DNA of 64,000 nt from Branchiostoma belcheri (Eukaryota; Chordata; Leptocardii; Amphioxiformes; Branchiostomatidae). Numbering within the stretch: the first letter of the stretch is position 1; each line of letters opens with the position of its first letter. The notes under the pieces were generated by a model. It worked only from the letters and a program-made list of their open reading frames with translations. It had not been told where the DNA came from and made no database searches. The position numbers and the translations under genes are program-made. The stretch covers positions 1 to 64,000 of the forward strand of contig NW_017804165.1 of the NCBI RefSeq assembly GCF_001625305.1, read 5' to 3'. Positions 38,021 through 51,244 of this stretch are shown here, piece by piece.

Positions 38021-40299
38021 CATACTCTTCCCAGCATTTACGCGCCATATGGTAAAGTAGTATCCAGGCTGAAACTTGTTTCATAGCACCACACCTTCAC
38101 TGAAGGAGTCTCGTATCGTCCTTGTCTGTTTATCGAAGTGTTCTTCTGTAGAAGATCTTCCCCGCACCTGTTCCTGTACCCTTCTTTTGTCGCGCAGTGA
38201 CACGTCACACGACCGACGCGCAGCTGTATTTACGTTCGATAGGATGGAATGGGCAGGGGTCAATGACCTCTTGTCAGACCCACTGTAGTATAGCAGAAGC
38301 CCGATCAAACTTCGACCAAACAGCCAATACCTCGTCCTTGGGAGTTGCCCGTGCATTTAGCCCCACTCTCTGAACATCGATCACACCAGAGATAATATGG
38401 AGAGGCATGGTATCGTCCTTGATACTACAGTCGCCGGTACGTGTATTCGAACATGATAATGGACTTTTAATATTAATACAATGATTGCTATAAGTTTCTA
38501 TATCCATTTTCAGTGAAATGAACGTGATATTTGTGCGATACGTGAGAAATATATTACTGTCTTTTTTATACCTTACATATCAACGCCTACGAACCTTTTA
38601 CTGCAAGGTGCTTTTACTGCATGTGCTTCGGTCTGCGTCGCCTGTGCTGGTGGCACTGTTTCCAGTGAACGTGGCTGTCCTTTTGGGGTCTTTATGAGGA
38701 TGAGCTACCCTTAACGCCTCCATATGATATATCCTAAAGCCACAGGAATAATCGAGCTTCAGGTTGCGAACAGCAGTGACATTTCGATCGGAATGGCGTT
38801 GTTTGTTTTTACAATATTTTGTATCCATGCCGCATACCTCTCATCGTGCTTTGTCAAGTTCTTGACAGGTGCGCTGTTTTTTTACGGGTACGCTTCATGG
38901 AGCCAAATATAAATATATATACTTCGCAATTGTGTATTACTGTATACTATTTCCCTGTGTTAACAATGGCCTTAGGCAACAGCACAGGCATTGGCGCAAG
39001 TCTTCGCGATAATAGACATATGAGGGCCGTTTCTCAACGCAAAGGACGTCAGGGATAAGTGGTTTTGAAGCGTACCTAATCCAGATTTGGTATCGGTCCA
39101 ATTTTCATCCCCATCTTTGTCGTTCTTTCTTTACTGCGATAGACCTGATCCAAAAGCAATGTCACCTGCCTGATTAATTACTTTGTGTGTGTACAGAAAA
39201 AATAAGGCCATACAGCATTATGCATTGAGAGAATTTGACATCATTTCTCATCTATCACTAATGGACCATTAGAAAAGCGATCTCACAGAAGATATCCTAT
39301 TTCTTACCATTTTGATTATACTGGTTTGTAAAGACAGCATGATTGCAATGTCCATAGATTATACTTCCCATGACCTACGCTCCTGAGGCCTACGGCAGTG
39401 CTCTGCCATGATGGTGGTAAGGTCCCGCATCCCCGTGTTTAAGCGGAACAGACAAGTCTTGCCGCCCCGAGCGCAACACACATCATTTCAACGTCTTCCA
39501 CAGTCTGATATGTTCTCCATCACTTAACCCTGCTGATTTGTAGGCTGAGGGCGAAATGGGAACAGCACACCTAGGCATGAAGAGTTTATTAAATTAAGCC
39601 CGAGGAAATGTGCGGAAAGGAATCTGAAAGATTCTCAGACGTCATCCCGTATTTCAGATCAGGAAATATTCTGGCGAATTCTAGTAGATTCTTTCATTCA
39701 CTGATCCACATTTCAGACTACACAAAATACGAACGGTGAGACGTAAAAAAAGAAGAGACCTTTGACTGGGCCTCTATGATAGCGTTAGTTGTTGGAAACT
39801 ATATAGCTATTGACTGGGGTATTTATTTATTAATCAATCAATCTTGGGTTCATATGGGTGGTCCCTTCAGTCGAATGGTGCTGACTGCCGAGGGAGTACA
39901 TTACAGGTAAACAGGATGGAAACGTAGGACGTCATAAATGATACAAGTGAAATAACATGCAATTTTACATATTCATTGTACACTCGAATCTTTTATACAG
40001 AGTACTAGTATATGAACAAGGATAAGGTAAATCATAAGTTAACAAAAAGTAAAACCGAATCTTCAAAACCAATTCATTGAACAAAATCTAAATCATCATT
40101 CATTCAGGTCAGAGGTCAAATTTTAATTAAAGCTCGTTTAACTGAATTAACGGGGTGATTGTTGATTTTAGTGTTGTTTTAATGCCGTCTGATAATCGTA
40201 TTATTGTATAAATGCTAAATTTTATTCATCAAAGTTATTCCTTTTATACTTATATGATAATTGACCCATTGTTTTATTTTGAATTGAACTCTGAAAATA
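38021..40299. other. No gene seen
   Basis: AT-rich sequence without splice-supported frames or recognised repeats. Confidence 0.45.
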
Positions 40300-40384
40300 T
40301 TTGTAATCGGAATCCGCAATTCAGCCTGCGGGCTGCGATGGATTTGTATGTCAATAAACCATTCATCATCATCATCATCATCAT
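40300..40384 (+). mobile_element. LINE 3' tail with (CAT)n end
   Basis: CAATTCAGCCTGCGGGCTGC is followed by CAATAAACCATT and a CAT repeat; same family signature as 14270 and 24500. Confidence 0.6.
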
Positions 40385-41082
40385 GTTTTTTAAGCGAGTT
40401 ACTGTATGCAATATGTCCCCTGACCCGTCTAGATGTATAGCGGCTGGTTGGCGTCATAGCTAGCTGTGGATATGCCTTACTTATTCTCTCATCATGTAAC
40501 GACTCCAGGAGCTTATTGTCATGCTCGAGCAATGAAGACCTTTCTGTGGGCTGCGCGCCGATGTAATTTGAGTCCTTTGAAGCGCCAAATTAATTGGGCG
40601 TCTTTGAAAAGCGAGACAGAAAGACTTGTACCAACACCGATAGTACTGACATCGCGATTTATGAGAAAAAAAAAGTATCTCGGCAATCATCCCCATAGTG
40701 CACCCGCAACCAAGCAAAATAGAACCTGTAATCCTGGCGTGCTTCACATGTTGTCGGCACTTTTCTTCCCTTTCACCGGGACTCCGTAATTGGACGGTCC
40801 CACCGACAAAGTCCATCCGCGGGCTCCGTAAATACAACCATCAATACCGGACCGAGAGAGATCCAGATATATAACATATATTTCACGGCACTCTATAATT
40901 TCAGGTAATCAACCAGCTATAGCAGTACGTAGTCACAAATCGATCACGCGGGACAACAGCGGATTTCACAATAATTGCCCCGTACTTTGGGCTGTGAGAC
41001 GGATATCAGTGACTAATAGTGCCCCTGATAAAATACACGATAATACAAAATACATCAACGGCAACTTGAAAAATTCTCTAAA

Positions 41083-41215
41083 GAGTCAGACGTTTCAGAA
41101 GATAGCACCCGGTATCTCTTTCGTACGTGACTGAGAATCACTGATGATGAGAGATAATGGATGCCATTCTCAATCACTGATGTAAGATAGTGAATGCTCT
41201 CTGAAACGACTGGCT
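41083..41215. repeat. Degraded inverted Penelope-type end pair
   Basis: GACGTTTCAGAAGATAGCACC and, inverted, GTGAATGCTCTCTGAAACGA lie head to head around ACTGAGAATCACTGATGATG. They resemble the arms of the 50625 element. Confidence 0.45.
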
Positions 41216-42550
41216 CTTATATGCAGAAAATTTATTCAGTTACTTGATTTAAGTTGCTTTATGTATGCTCTACGTGGATGTCTAACGACTGCCTTGATCG
41301 ACACACCTGTGTGTGGTGTCATCAAGCATGTTAAGTATGAGAACCATCATCTGTATGCATTATACCGCAGACAATCACATCTTTCCATGTGAATTTCATA
41401 AATTAAGCTTTTGAAACTTAATTGGATTAGATGTTGGAAATGCCATGGCCTGTAGCTGTATCCGTTGAACATTACATAGGTAGATGTCTGCCATCTCCCA
41501 AGAGTCCTACGGAGGGTACATGCCCACCTCCCCACGTACATCATTACTTCAACTTAATTACACGGCATCGCGAAGCGGTGAGCTCTCCGCGGTGCGAGCT
41601 TTTGGACACCCGTGGGGGTACATCATTGCCGCCTCCTGCGTACTACTCCGGCATACATACACGCACGGTGATGACATGTCACTATCCTGTCATGCTGACG
41701 GAAGACTGTGGGGTGCAGATGTTATTTTCACGAGCGCGACTGACTGACTGGCATCACCATGCTTTTATTGACTTACCAGATATCTCCATGGCTCGCAGGG
41801 AAGATACGGTCTGGGTAACGTACTGTCAAGATGAAGACACCGTGTGTGTGTACTTCAGAATGTTGCTGATTTTGCAGTTAAGATCACCATTTATTCTAAA
41901 CATCAGTACTGTTTTCAATCACAAATAAATCTCATTAGTCTACATCACCAAACCACCCGAGACCTCCTTAGCGTCAGGTGGAAATGGCAGGCGTTCGTGT
42001 ACAACTAATTTTTCTGCTAATCACACGACTCCTTGAGGGTTCAGATTATGGTGAGATATCAATTTCCTGAATTAATGTCGCCGCCAGATAAGGCACAAAC
42101 ACAGTTGAGTGGTAGAATGATTATCATGTACATGTATGTTGTTTACTGTTGCGTTACTGCTATCTAAATGGCTTTGAGATCTGACGAAATTACCCTATAG
42201 TGATTGTACCTTTGATAGTATGTCACAAGTTTTTAGATTAATGTAGATTTTATGTGAATTGCTTCTTCTTAATCGTGTGTACTCTATAATGGCTAATATA
42301 TAAGCAAAACGGGCCCATCGTTTTCGCTATCTGCTCACACATTTTCTGCTGTGGCGGTTCTAAAGATCACTTGAGGAGTTGTCTGAGTACTGTGGTGAAT
42401 TGGGACTCGTGTGTTCCATAATCATCAGGCTTGCAGCTTAGTGATTTTGGTTTCACGGCTGTTTATATCAACCATATCATCTTTAAAGTTCCCGTGCTGA
42501 TTTGATGGGGGATCGTTCTGAAAATGGGAGGAGGAGATAAGAGGTTCTCA

Positions 42551-42737
42551 TACGCAAATGTATAATGTTTACCTTCGCTTGTGGTCTGATCTGTTAATTC
42601 TTACTCAAACACATTCATATATATGGTGACAGGAGTCTAAATCCCTCCTGCCTTAAAATTGCAACATGATGTAACCCAACACTAATTACCATGGTGACAG
42701 ACTTCTGGTTCAGGTCATTGATCTTATTTGTTTGGAG
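42551..42737 (+). repeat. Dispersed repeat shared with the gene B 3' region
   Basis: ATGTATAATGTTTACCTTCG, TTCTTACTCAAACACATTCA, TGGTGACAGGAGTCTAAATC and GTTTGGAGAAGAAGAA occur in the same order at 15735-15920. A partial copy is at 15287-15370. It is not a recognised family. Confidence 0.65.
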
Positions 42738-45700
42738 AAGAAGAAAAGTAATAATAAGAAACAGAGCAAAAACAATATGTTTTCCTTCTGCGAGGGTAAA
42801 GATAGTAAGGAACCCATGACGAGAACTTCAGACTGTAACATTGTATCAAGGTGTAGACTACCTTAAGCGACTTTCTGTGATCTTATCTCTGTGATATATA
42901 GGGATACAGAATAATTTCTTTACGCCCTGATGGACATTAAGAAATCCAGTCATGACTATTTAGCCGCCCTCCTATGACTGCACAATTATCGCTAATACTG
43001 ACCATTGCTGTGTCCACCCTCTCACAGCCGATTAGTATAATCCTGGCGAGGTAGATAAAGTAGTTAGCTCAGGCTCTGATGGCGACGACTGACGTCATAG
43101 TGACGTCTTTTTGAGACGTCCCCACGCATAGCGGAATGTCGTCACCAACTGATGAGCACAAGTCCACGGCAAAATGTTAGCTGGCGGGACTCACCCACTT
43201 CAGTACTGGACTGTTAACACTAACAACCACACAGACTATACAAAATATTCATCACCATTTTTGTTATAGTTCCCCTAAAGACTTGTAAGTACATATTTAT
43301 ACTCATGACACTTTCCACTTTCTGAGGCAAAGCCTGAATGACAGTTGCGTGAATCATCATCATCTAGAGTGACATCCAGGCAAAATTATGCTTGATTGAA
43401 TACAACATACGTGAAATCGTTTAATGTCAGATTGACGTGGGCTGATGGAAAGTTCAAAGTGGATCCAGGCTGGTTTCTTGGAAGTGTTCGTGGTTTTCCC
43501 CAGAACGTGTCACAATATTGGCACCGACGTTTTATCATCACTGAATGTTGCATAAAAGCATCCGAAGCGCTCATCACATGATAAAACCAATATGAAATAT
43601 CGCACAGTTTCATCTATCTCCACTTTGTCACAGTAAGGTTAGCAATATAACACACATTTCGTCCCTGAGCGTTATGCAATGCATATCTATTAAACACATC
43701 ACTCCAAATGTGCTGTTTCGTGCAACATCCATCACGTATATACCTTTGACCCAGTGTTGACGTCACACTTCAAAGAAGCCACGTGACAAGTTTCACTGGG
43801 TCAGTCTACTGAGGAAGACCAGAGTCAAAAGCTCTAGGTGAGAGAATTTTTGTGTTGGACCAAAAGTTTTAACTTTAAACATCACGTATAAGTTTCTGCT
43901 GAAAGTTTTGTCTGCGTACCGACTTGGTTAACCGGAATTCCAGGGCCGGGAGAAAGTCCAATTTAACCCAGCCTGCAGTATAGATGAAACGGACGGATGA
44001 AGGCGACATCATACGCCGTTATCAAAACGTTTCAGTTCCCCTAATTCTGAGCCGACATGTCAGAGGTGCCGACCTGCGTGTGACCCGAGGAACACCGCCT
44101 GTACTCTGAAAGCACCATTATAGAATTTGCCGCTATGACAGAACACTCTGCGCCGCATCAGAGGATAACGCCAATTACAAATGGAGCAGAAGGGCACAAA
44201 ATATATCTACGGGAATGTGTGTCTGATTGGCACCGATCAACAGTAAGTTACGTAAATGCAAAAATTGCGATCTTCCAGCGGAGAATATAGTACGATGAAA
44301 ACAGAGGGTCACCCGAGGGCCATGACCCCTTCCTATGACCAGGGTCACAGGGTTTCCCATACATAGAGAAACGGACTGCACAGTGTATGTGTAGGCAGTT
44401 ATCAAAAGAAAGGAAGGGTACATAGAATGTAATGACATGGGCTCTGTCCTCCCTTGAATCTCTTAAAGTTTATCCTTAATGAACTGTTTCATATTAGATG
44501 ATGAGGCAGCATAATTGTCATGAAAACGTACGTAAGAATTTGTCATCCTCCCATGGCAGGGGCAGCGGCTCCGAATTCCTTCTCCACCCCTTATAGGTTG
44601 CTTTCCACTATGAACGTGTATATAAGAGGTGTTCTTTCTAGATTCAGAAAGAAGTTACGCGTCTAGTGAGAGTTAGGGCAAAAGGTTCTCCGGGCATTCG
44701 GGTTCTAGGTAGAGTGCTCTGGCTGACAACATTGGTTATGGTCGACCATCATTATAATTACATCTGCTGGATCTGCTCTAAAGCTCCTAAGCCGTTTACA
44801 TTTGGTACAAGTGTTACATTCAGGGACAAATCCATCTTCTTCTTTCATGCAGCACTTGTTAACGGTCTAGATGTTATGTCGTCTGAAGCTACACTGAAGT
44901 ATGGCGGTTCTGACAAGCACGGTCTGTCAGTGAGACACATGTACCTTCTGCACGTATGATTCACTAGTTTTATCTTTTTCTTTTGAATATCCCGGTACGT
45001 ACTGTTGCCGAACTGTCTCTGACGTTCTCTTAAACCATTTCATGAGCAACATGGACCTATCCTTGCGTTCGCGTCCTTCTATGTAATGAAATTCAGTTCT
45101 TGGCAAGGTGGAAAGAGCCTTTAAGTGTTTTCTCGACAGAGTGGTATGATAGATAGCGTGAGGCCTACCTTTCTGACCTGTATTCCATTACGCCCAAGTA
45201 GAAAACCTCATATTTACCATATCCCCGTGGTGAACATAACAAGGAAACAGCAATTACTTAGTAACGTTGTTTCTAGTGACTTACAAACGCGACTATTTTC
45301 GGTTCGGGCACGGCTTTATGATTAAAACCTGTATACATGACTAACATCATGTATGGTATGAATGGCTTCAAATCGCCAACACAGATTTTTAATTTATGCT
45401 AATGTCTGTGGTGATGATTTCTTCATTTACGGTTCCTTACCCTGATTCCAAGACAGTCGCCTGCTTAGCAATATCTGCGGCGTCTGTATGAAGTCTGAAT
45501 TCTAACTCAACACGGTAAATCCGCACTCTGTCTGTTCAATACACCTATAGTGTGGGGATAGTCCCTTTGGTCTTTGTCTCACGCTTGATGGAACCTTCTC
45601 ACTTAAGTTTCTTTGTTGTATCTTTTGTATGATCTCGTGGTAGATGCTCTGAGGTATGTGTTCCGTAGCTAACACTATTTTACCCTGGCGTTATAAGGAT

Positions 45701-48700
45701 AAAGTATTAAGGAAAAATGTGAGCGAAGCCATGATTATGACAGAGTGCGCCTGGCACTGTCACTGATGCTATCAGCCATGAGTACAGATGTGCAATGACG
45801 CAGTAAGCTACAGCAGGGCGAATGATGCTCTGATTAATCGGAAATTAAACCAGAATAAACGTTTTCCGTAGCAACATGTTGCATATATAGTGTATGGAAC
45901 ACGACGCTATGTTCTAAACGTATTCAACATCTTAAGTCAGACAGCGAAGTATAAATGGCGACTTTTCCAGCACACTTTGGATGAAATTAATGGTTTGCAT
46001 ACACAAGTTGTGTTCGATTTCTAAGATTGTACAACTTACAACTTTGATAGACATTATTTCTTGAGTGAGGATCATTTGATAGTTGTGTGCCAAACGATTG
46101 GTCCTACATTTCCATAGGATTTGCTACACTCTTTTAGCATGTCACCAGTTATCAGTCAATAACAGCTGTAGCCGTTCGGTCTGTGGAGGATCAATGGAGT
46201 GACAATGTACAAGCTGACAGTAACACCCTAGAGGAAACGGTATCGACCCGCAAAACCAGACGTTGGAAAAAACACAAACCTTTACACAAGGTAACGCTAC
46301 CAAACCTCTTACACCGCCCCTTGCTTCTATACCTTTATCCTAGCTTGCTTTTGTCACGAAGTCAGGTTAACCTTTTGACCAGGAATGTCAGAAAGTCAGC
46401 AGAATCTTTGATCCAGGATCTCCGCTAAGTGCATTTAGAGAGATGTGAAGGAGACGGGGAGTCTCACCCGAGCTGGGCTTTCGACCGGAAAGTTAAGAAA
46501 GGCAGTCCCGGCTGCAAGGTGACCAAGGCACTACAGCAGGCTATTTATTCTGGTCACCGTATATCTGCACAAGAGAGTGCAATGATAAGCAGCACCCGTT
46601 TTTATGTAAGCATTTGGAAAGCTAGCATCAGATCAAAAGAAAACATCAATAATATGTTCGAGTCTACATAGATACAACACTGTTGCATTAGAGATAGAGA
46701 GAGCACTGCGCCCCCAGCAGTGAAATCATGTGCCACACGTTATTTACATTTATATAAAAGTATCTGTATTTCGCCCAGGAAATGCTGGTTATTTTTGTAC
46801 TTCAAGAGATACATTTTGAACATGTATCTTCATGGAATCCTCCGAAATATTCAACTTTCATTTTAATTAAAACTACTACAAAATCTTACCGTGACTTTGA
46901 ACAGTGCATGTATCAACAAATTTTCGCTCAACGAGTTTTAAGATCATCGTTCCATATTGTTACAAGTTATCATTTCGCCCTAAGCTTGCCTCAGGACGAA
47001 TCTGGTAAGGACGTGTGCATGTACTGGTGCCTTTTATTCTCGACACCAGAGAAATGTGACGTACGGTGGAGTTACATGTAAATCCGCTATGAAAGGGCTC
47101 ATAGAATGCGGGATGACAATGTGCATAGTTGATTGACGTCGTGTGTTGAATGTTACATGTTCGCTTGAATGTTCGCAACGACTTGAAACACAGTAGCCGT
47201 CTTTCAGCACCAAGGACAGGGAAACGCTGCATGGAAACCGTCAAAACGGTGGATTTAGCGACACTATAATACTTTAATGCTTTGAGAATAAAGATGAAAA
47301 TGAAAAGAAATCCACCGTTGTTCCGAACGCCAGCTTAACGTAAGAACGCTTTGTATCGCTGCGCCCAAGTTTACCGATGCTAAATCACGGCGAATGGTCG
47401 AGGCTTGCCAGTCTGTAATCGCCTTCAGCTTCTCCCCTCCCATAAAAGATGTACCGAGGAGGCCGTTATATCAAACGAACGCATATTTGCCAATAGCAAG
47501 GCTATTGGCCTTTGGAACCAAGCCCCACACATCGAAACGTACACCATATAACAGCCATCAAAGTACGCGGCGGGCCTGTACATAACGCGATACGCAGGCA
47601 TCTATGGATTGATGTAAAGTACATGTAATAGCAAACGCTGTAGTGACAAAATTCTGTAAGCCTTCATTTATAGTACAGAAAATGGCCGGGAACATCATTG
47701 TATATAACAGCAGACAAATACTGTCCCATTGCGGACATTACAGAGAGCGTGAGTGTGTGATTGTGCTGACGATAAACGTGTTGCTAGTTGATGCCGGTTA
47801 TACAGGCGTTGTCCTGAATGGGTTAGAAAGTAAGCTGAACTGCGGATCCTTATAGTGGCAATTTCAGAGGGAGCCATAATTTTCAGAGCGTTTTGTCCAT
47901 TGAGATGCAGCGCCAATATCTCCCATCAAATCACTTGGCCATTTCGGGGTGGAATTTCACCGTCGTAAGTGGTGTTTACAGTGTAGTTAGAATGCCGGGT
48001 CTTGAATAAGTGCTTAAATAGAATGGCGGCAGGCAGAATTGTAGCCACCTCGCGTTTCTGATGTGAAAGCACCACACGCACCAATTTAAAACTGATGGAT
48101 ACATTCAAGTAGTTTTTAGTTAGGCAGGGTACTCCCCAGCGAACAATTCTACCAAGCTACAGTCCTTTGCGGTCTGCTACCCGAAATGTTGGAATTCTAC
48201 TGAATTGATACCGGAAAGTTGTTATTCGAAGTTGATGACTCACGAATGGGATCTACTAAAATAACCTTCCCTTCGAATCATTGTCTTGTAAAGTTCATCA
48301 TCATCATAGCTTATCGTTGTAACTCTCTAGACAGTCCCGTGACGTTTTGCTGGCCTCTCTTAGGTCTGAATCTGTACAGGTGGGCCCATCTCTGCAGCTT
48401 AACACAGCAGACCTGGAACAGCAGACCTGGAATATTATATGTGAGCATAGAGACCTGGTAGTCTTCGCCGACCATATTTGCCTTTCTTTCACGGCAAGCG
48501 CATGTATAAAAATTCAGTGCATGCACGAAGGCGCAAACTTGTTAGCACCGGCGCGTACACGCTTCAAAAGTGGTTCTCACGTCAACGTCGCCATCTAAAA
48601 GCGTCATTACACTTCGTCCAAATCTGAAATGTAAATTTACCTTTCACCGAGTACGCGAGGGCACCATCATTTGTTTCGGTAGGTTGGCATAACGGTATAA

Positions 48701-49280
48701 ATGCAAATTTAGAACAAGCCCACGCCAACTGAGTGGCAGTTATCGTCTATCTATACAGTAACTATTTTCATATAAGAGTATTGCTTTACTGTACTGAAAT
48801 TTGATTTGTCAATGACCTTTGAATGGCCATGCTGTGTTTCTGAGACGATCTACCTTCCGACCTGCAAATAGATTATCCAATTGGCCTAATCGTGAGTCAG
48901 TCCCATGGTACGTACTGAGTTCTGAGTAATCAAAGTTTGTCAAGACTCAAAATCTTTCTCAGAAAAAGCAGTGAGTTGTCTTTCTAGATCCTTGCAGTCG
49001 TGAATGCTTAGAAAACGCTGGGTGAATTTGTGCAGCTGCCTTTCCATTTTGTTACATCAAGATGCACGACGTGGAAATGACTACACCTAATGGTCATCCG
49101 GTTCCGAGCATATGGTGGGCTTGATGAGGGAGGTTCGAACGACCTGTCTTTAACATGAAATTGCTTCGTCAGACTTCCTCAAGCATGTCCTCTGGGGTTA
49201 ATGGCACGGGGCACTCTTTTGGCACCAGATGGACAAAAGAAACGGTGAGCGTGCATAACTTTTCATGCATAGAAACAGTA
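42738..49280. other. No confident gene seen
   Basis: Only short open frames. The best exon-like stretch is 46183-46290 (EDQWSDNVQADSNTLEET, ending in a basic run before CAAG|GTAACG), but it has no partner exon. A possible worn hammerhead-like word (CTGAGGAAGACCAGAGTC) is near 43810. Confidence 0.4.
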
Positions 49281-49319
49281 AGTTTAGCACCACAAAACTT
49301 TAATACGTCCTACGAGAAA

Positions 49320-49794
49320 TATACACAAGCATATCCAGAGTGCTGAAAACCAAGCTGCTACAGTCAGCAGTAATACCAACTGCACTCTATGCATGTGAAA
49401 CATGGAAGATAACAACAAAAATGCGAAACAAGCTGGATGCCCTCCAACAACGATGCCTCCGTAAAATTCTACACATAACATACAGAGAGACAGGATTACC
49501 AACAAGGAGGTATACCACAGAACTGATACAAAACCACTCAGCATCACCATCACCGAGAGGAGGATGAGGTATGCTGGACATGTCCTCAGGATGACCTCAG
49601 ACCGCCATGCCAAGACATCTATGTTCTGGAAACCAGAGGGCAAGCGGAAAAGAGGGAGACCCAAACTAACATGGCGACGTACCCTCCAAAAAGATCTGGA
49701 AAGCAGGGGGGTATCACTGAAGGATGCCGAGTCTCTCGCCAAAGACAGAGCAGAGTGGAGAAGACTTGCTAAGGAACTAAGTCTAAGTAAGTAA
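49320..49794 (+). pseudogene. LINE reverse transcriptase C-terminal fragment with a frameshift
   Basis: Frame one (from 49340) gives LKTKLLQSAVIPTALYACET and LDALQQRCLRKILHITY. Near 49560 the reading moves to the next frame: MRYAGHVLRMTSDRHAKTSM, KRKRGRPKLTWRRTLQKDL and a stop at 49792-49794. This is the usual motif order of a non-LTR reverse transcriptase C-terminus. It is 5'-truncated and inactive. Confidence 0.8.
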
Positions 49795-50670
49795 TATACA
49801 ATGTACACAGAATAACGGCGACGAAAATCGGCAAAAATAAAACAATTTTAACACCGGCAAAAATACCTCTTCATACGTAATCTCGTTGTCAGTTTCCATA
49901 GTTATTAACGAGCGGAGTTTGAATCTACACAGGTCGGAAAAATAAGGACAATTAAAAAAAAACATCAACATTGAATAATAGGATAAACCCCATAAACCTG
50001 AGAATTTTATGTTGCAGTTTTAAGTTTTAGTTGTACCTTGCCTGAGGGTGATCAATCTCAAAGGTAAACATGGGCCTTTGTGACATGTTTTATGTGAACA
50101 TAGAGATGTTTAAAGTAACCTGAGTTATAATTTAGAATTGGTCGTAAGATGTCTAGTGCCCGCTGTAATGCCAGGGCATCTCTGGGGCCAGCCAGATGCA
50201 AATGTACCTTCACCCGGAAAGCCGAGGGCAAGCCTTAAAACCTTGCATAAAAGTTAGTGCATCTAAAGACGTGGATTTTGAGGAGCTGTAGCGTCGCAAA
50301 GGCTTTTTACGCGCTCCAACAAAGGCCGAGCTCTGAAGAGGGAGATCCAAGACTTTCTAGCCGCTAGCCCGCCGACCGAGCCCAGGGGACCTACTGTACA
50401 ATCGCCGGCTGAACGAATCAATTTTGCCTTCGGGCGCACCAGGCCAGTCCTTCACTTGATAGCAACTCAATTTAAAGTCATCGCTATACCGCACACCTGA
50501 GAACCGCGAGCCCGCTGGAAATGAATTTAAGATTATCACAGTACATATAACGTTACTAGGCCGTGAGTGAAAAAACCCTTTTTACGTAGGTGAAGGTTAG
50601 ACATCCAGGTAATAAAATACGTCAAAAAACAGTTACTCAAGTAACTGGATATGATTTTGGAAACGGGAGA

Positions 50671-50706
50671 CGTTTCAGATAGCATCCACTACCTTTTGTC
50701 GGTGCA
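50671..50706 (-). ncRNA. Hammerhead-like core, third family, degraded
   Basis: The minus strand has CCGACAA in place of the first core box, then AGGTAGTGGATGCTATCT as stem II and loop, then GAAACGTC. Confidence 0.35.
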
Positions 50707-50825
50707 GAAAGGTAGGTTTATAAGCAAGAACTATTGATTGATATGCAAGTAAGTGAAGACGTATTTTTTGGAAGTCCAATAGGAAGTCAATCAATAGTTC
50801 TTGCTTATAAACCTGCCTTTCTGCA

Positions 50826-50858
50826 CTGACGAAAGTTAGTGTGGATGCTACCTGAAAC
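50826..50858 (+). ncRNA. Hammerhead-like core, third family
   Basis: CTGACGA, then AGTTAGTGTGGATGCTACCT with partly paired stem II, then GAAACGTC. One change in the CTGATGA box. Confidence 0.45.
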
Positions 50859-50880
50859 GTCTGACCGTTCTCTAGTATCA

Positions 50881-50914
50881 CTGACGAAAGGTAGTGGATG
50901 ATATTTGAAACGTC
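50881..50914 (+). ncRNA. Hammerhead-like core, third family, second plus copy
   Basis: CTGACGA, then AGGTAGTGGATGATATTT, then GAAACGTC. Stem II is weakened relative to a consensus AGGTAG/CTACCT. Confidence 0.4.
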
Positions 50915-51244
50915 TGAGCTTTTCCAAAATCATATCCAGTTGCTTGAGTAACTGTTTTTTGGCAAAACCCCTTTTGTTTAACCTACAGCGTCGCTGACGT
51001 TGCGTGCGTGTTAGTGGGAATTCACGATCGGCGTCAGCTGCCAGGCACTACTAACCTGTCTTACACGTAATACTGTATCTCGCCATTTTTCTCGTTGACG
51101 TACTACAAGGCTCGTGATCGCGACTTACTTCACTCAAAATAAATAGCATCATTCCTCATTGGTATGGGCAATGTTGGATCCTAGAGTTTCCCTCTTTCCC
51201 TGACTAATCTCAACCTCAATGTAAACAAGAGTTCCGAGATCTCA

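Larger units (their letters stand above)
50625..50962. mobile_element. Palindromic pair of Penelope-type terminal repeats
   Basis: The ends AACAGTTACTCAAGTAACTG and CAGTTGCTTGAGTAACTGTT are inverted. The arms also share GATATGATTTTGGAAA, GACGTTTCAGATAGCATCC and a long AGGTTTATAAGCAAGAACTA block. A spacer of about 60 bp lies at 50740-50790. It contains one minus-strand and two plus-strand hammerhead-like cores. Confidence 0.65.

Noticed and set aside
37355..38023. 222-codon minus-strand frame as a complete gene
   Set aside because: It crosses a strong minus-strand donor near 37716, and the downstream half is AT-rich; only the GC-rich part is reported, as unresolved.
41431..41928. 165-codon plus-strand frame
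   Set aside because: No codon bias, no splice partner and no recognisable motif over its length.
46183..46671. Two consecutive plus-strand exon-like frames
   Set aside because: One ends at a possible donor, but acceptors are weak and the frames do not join.
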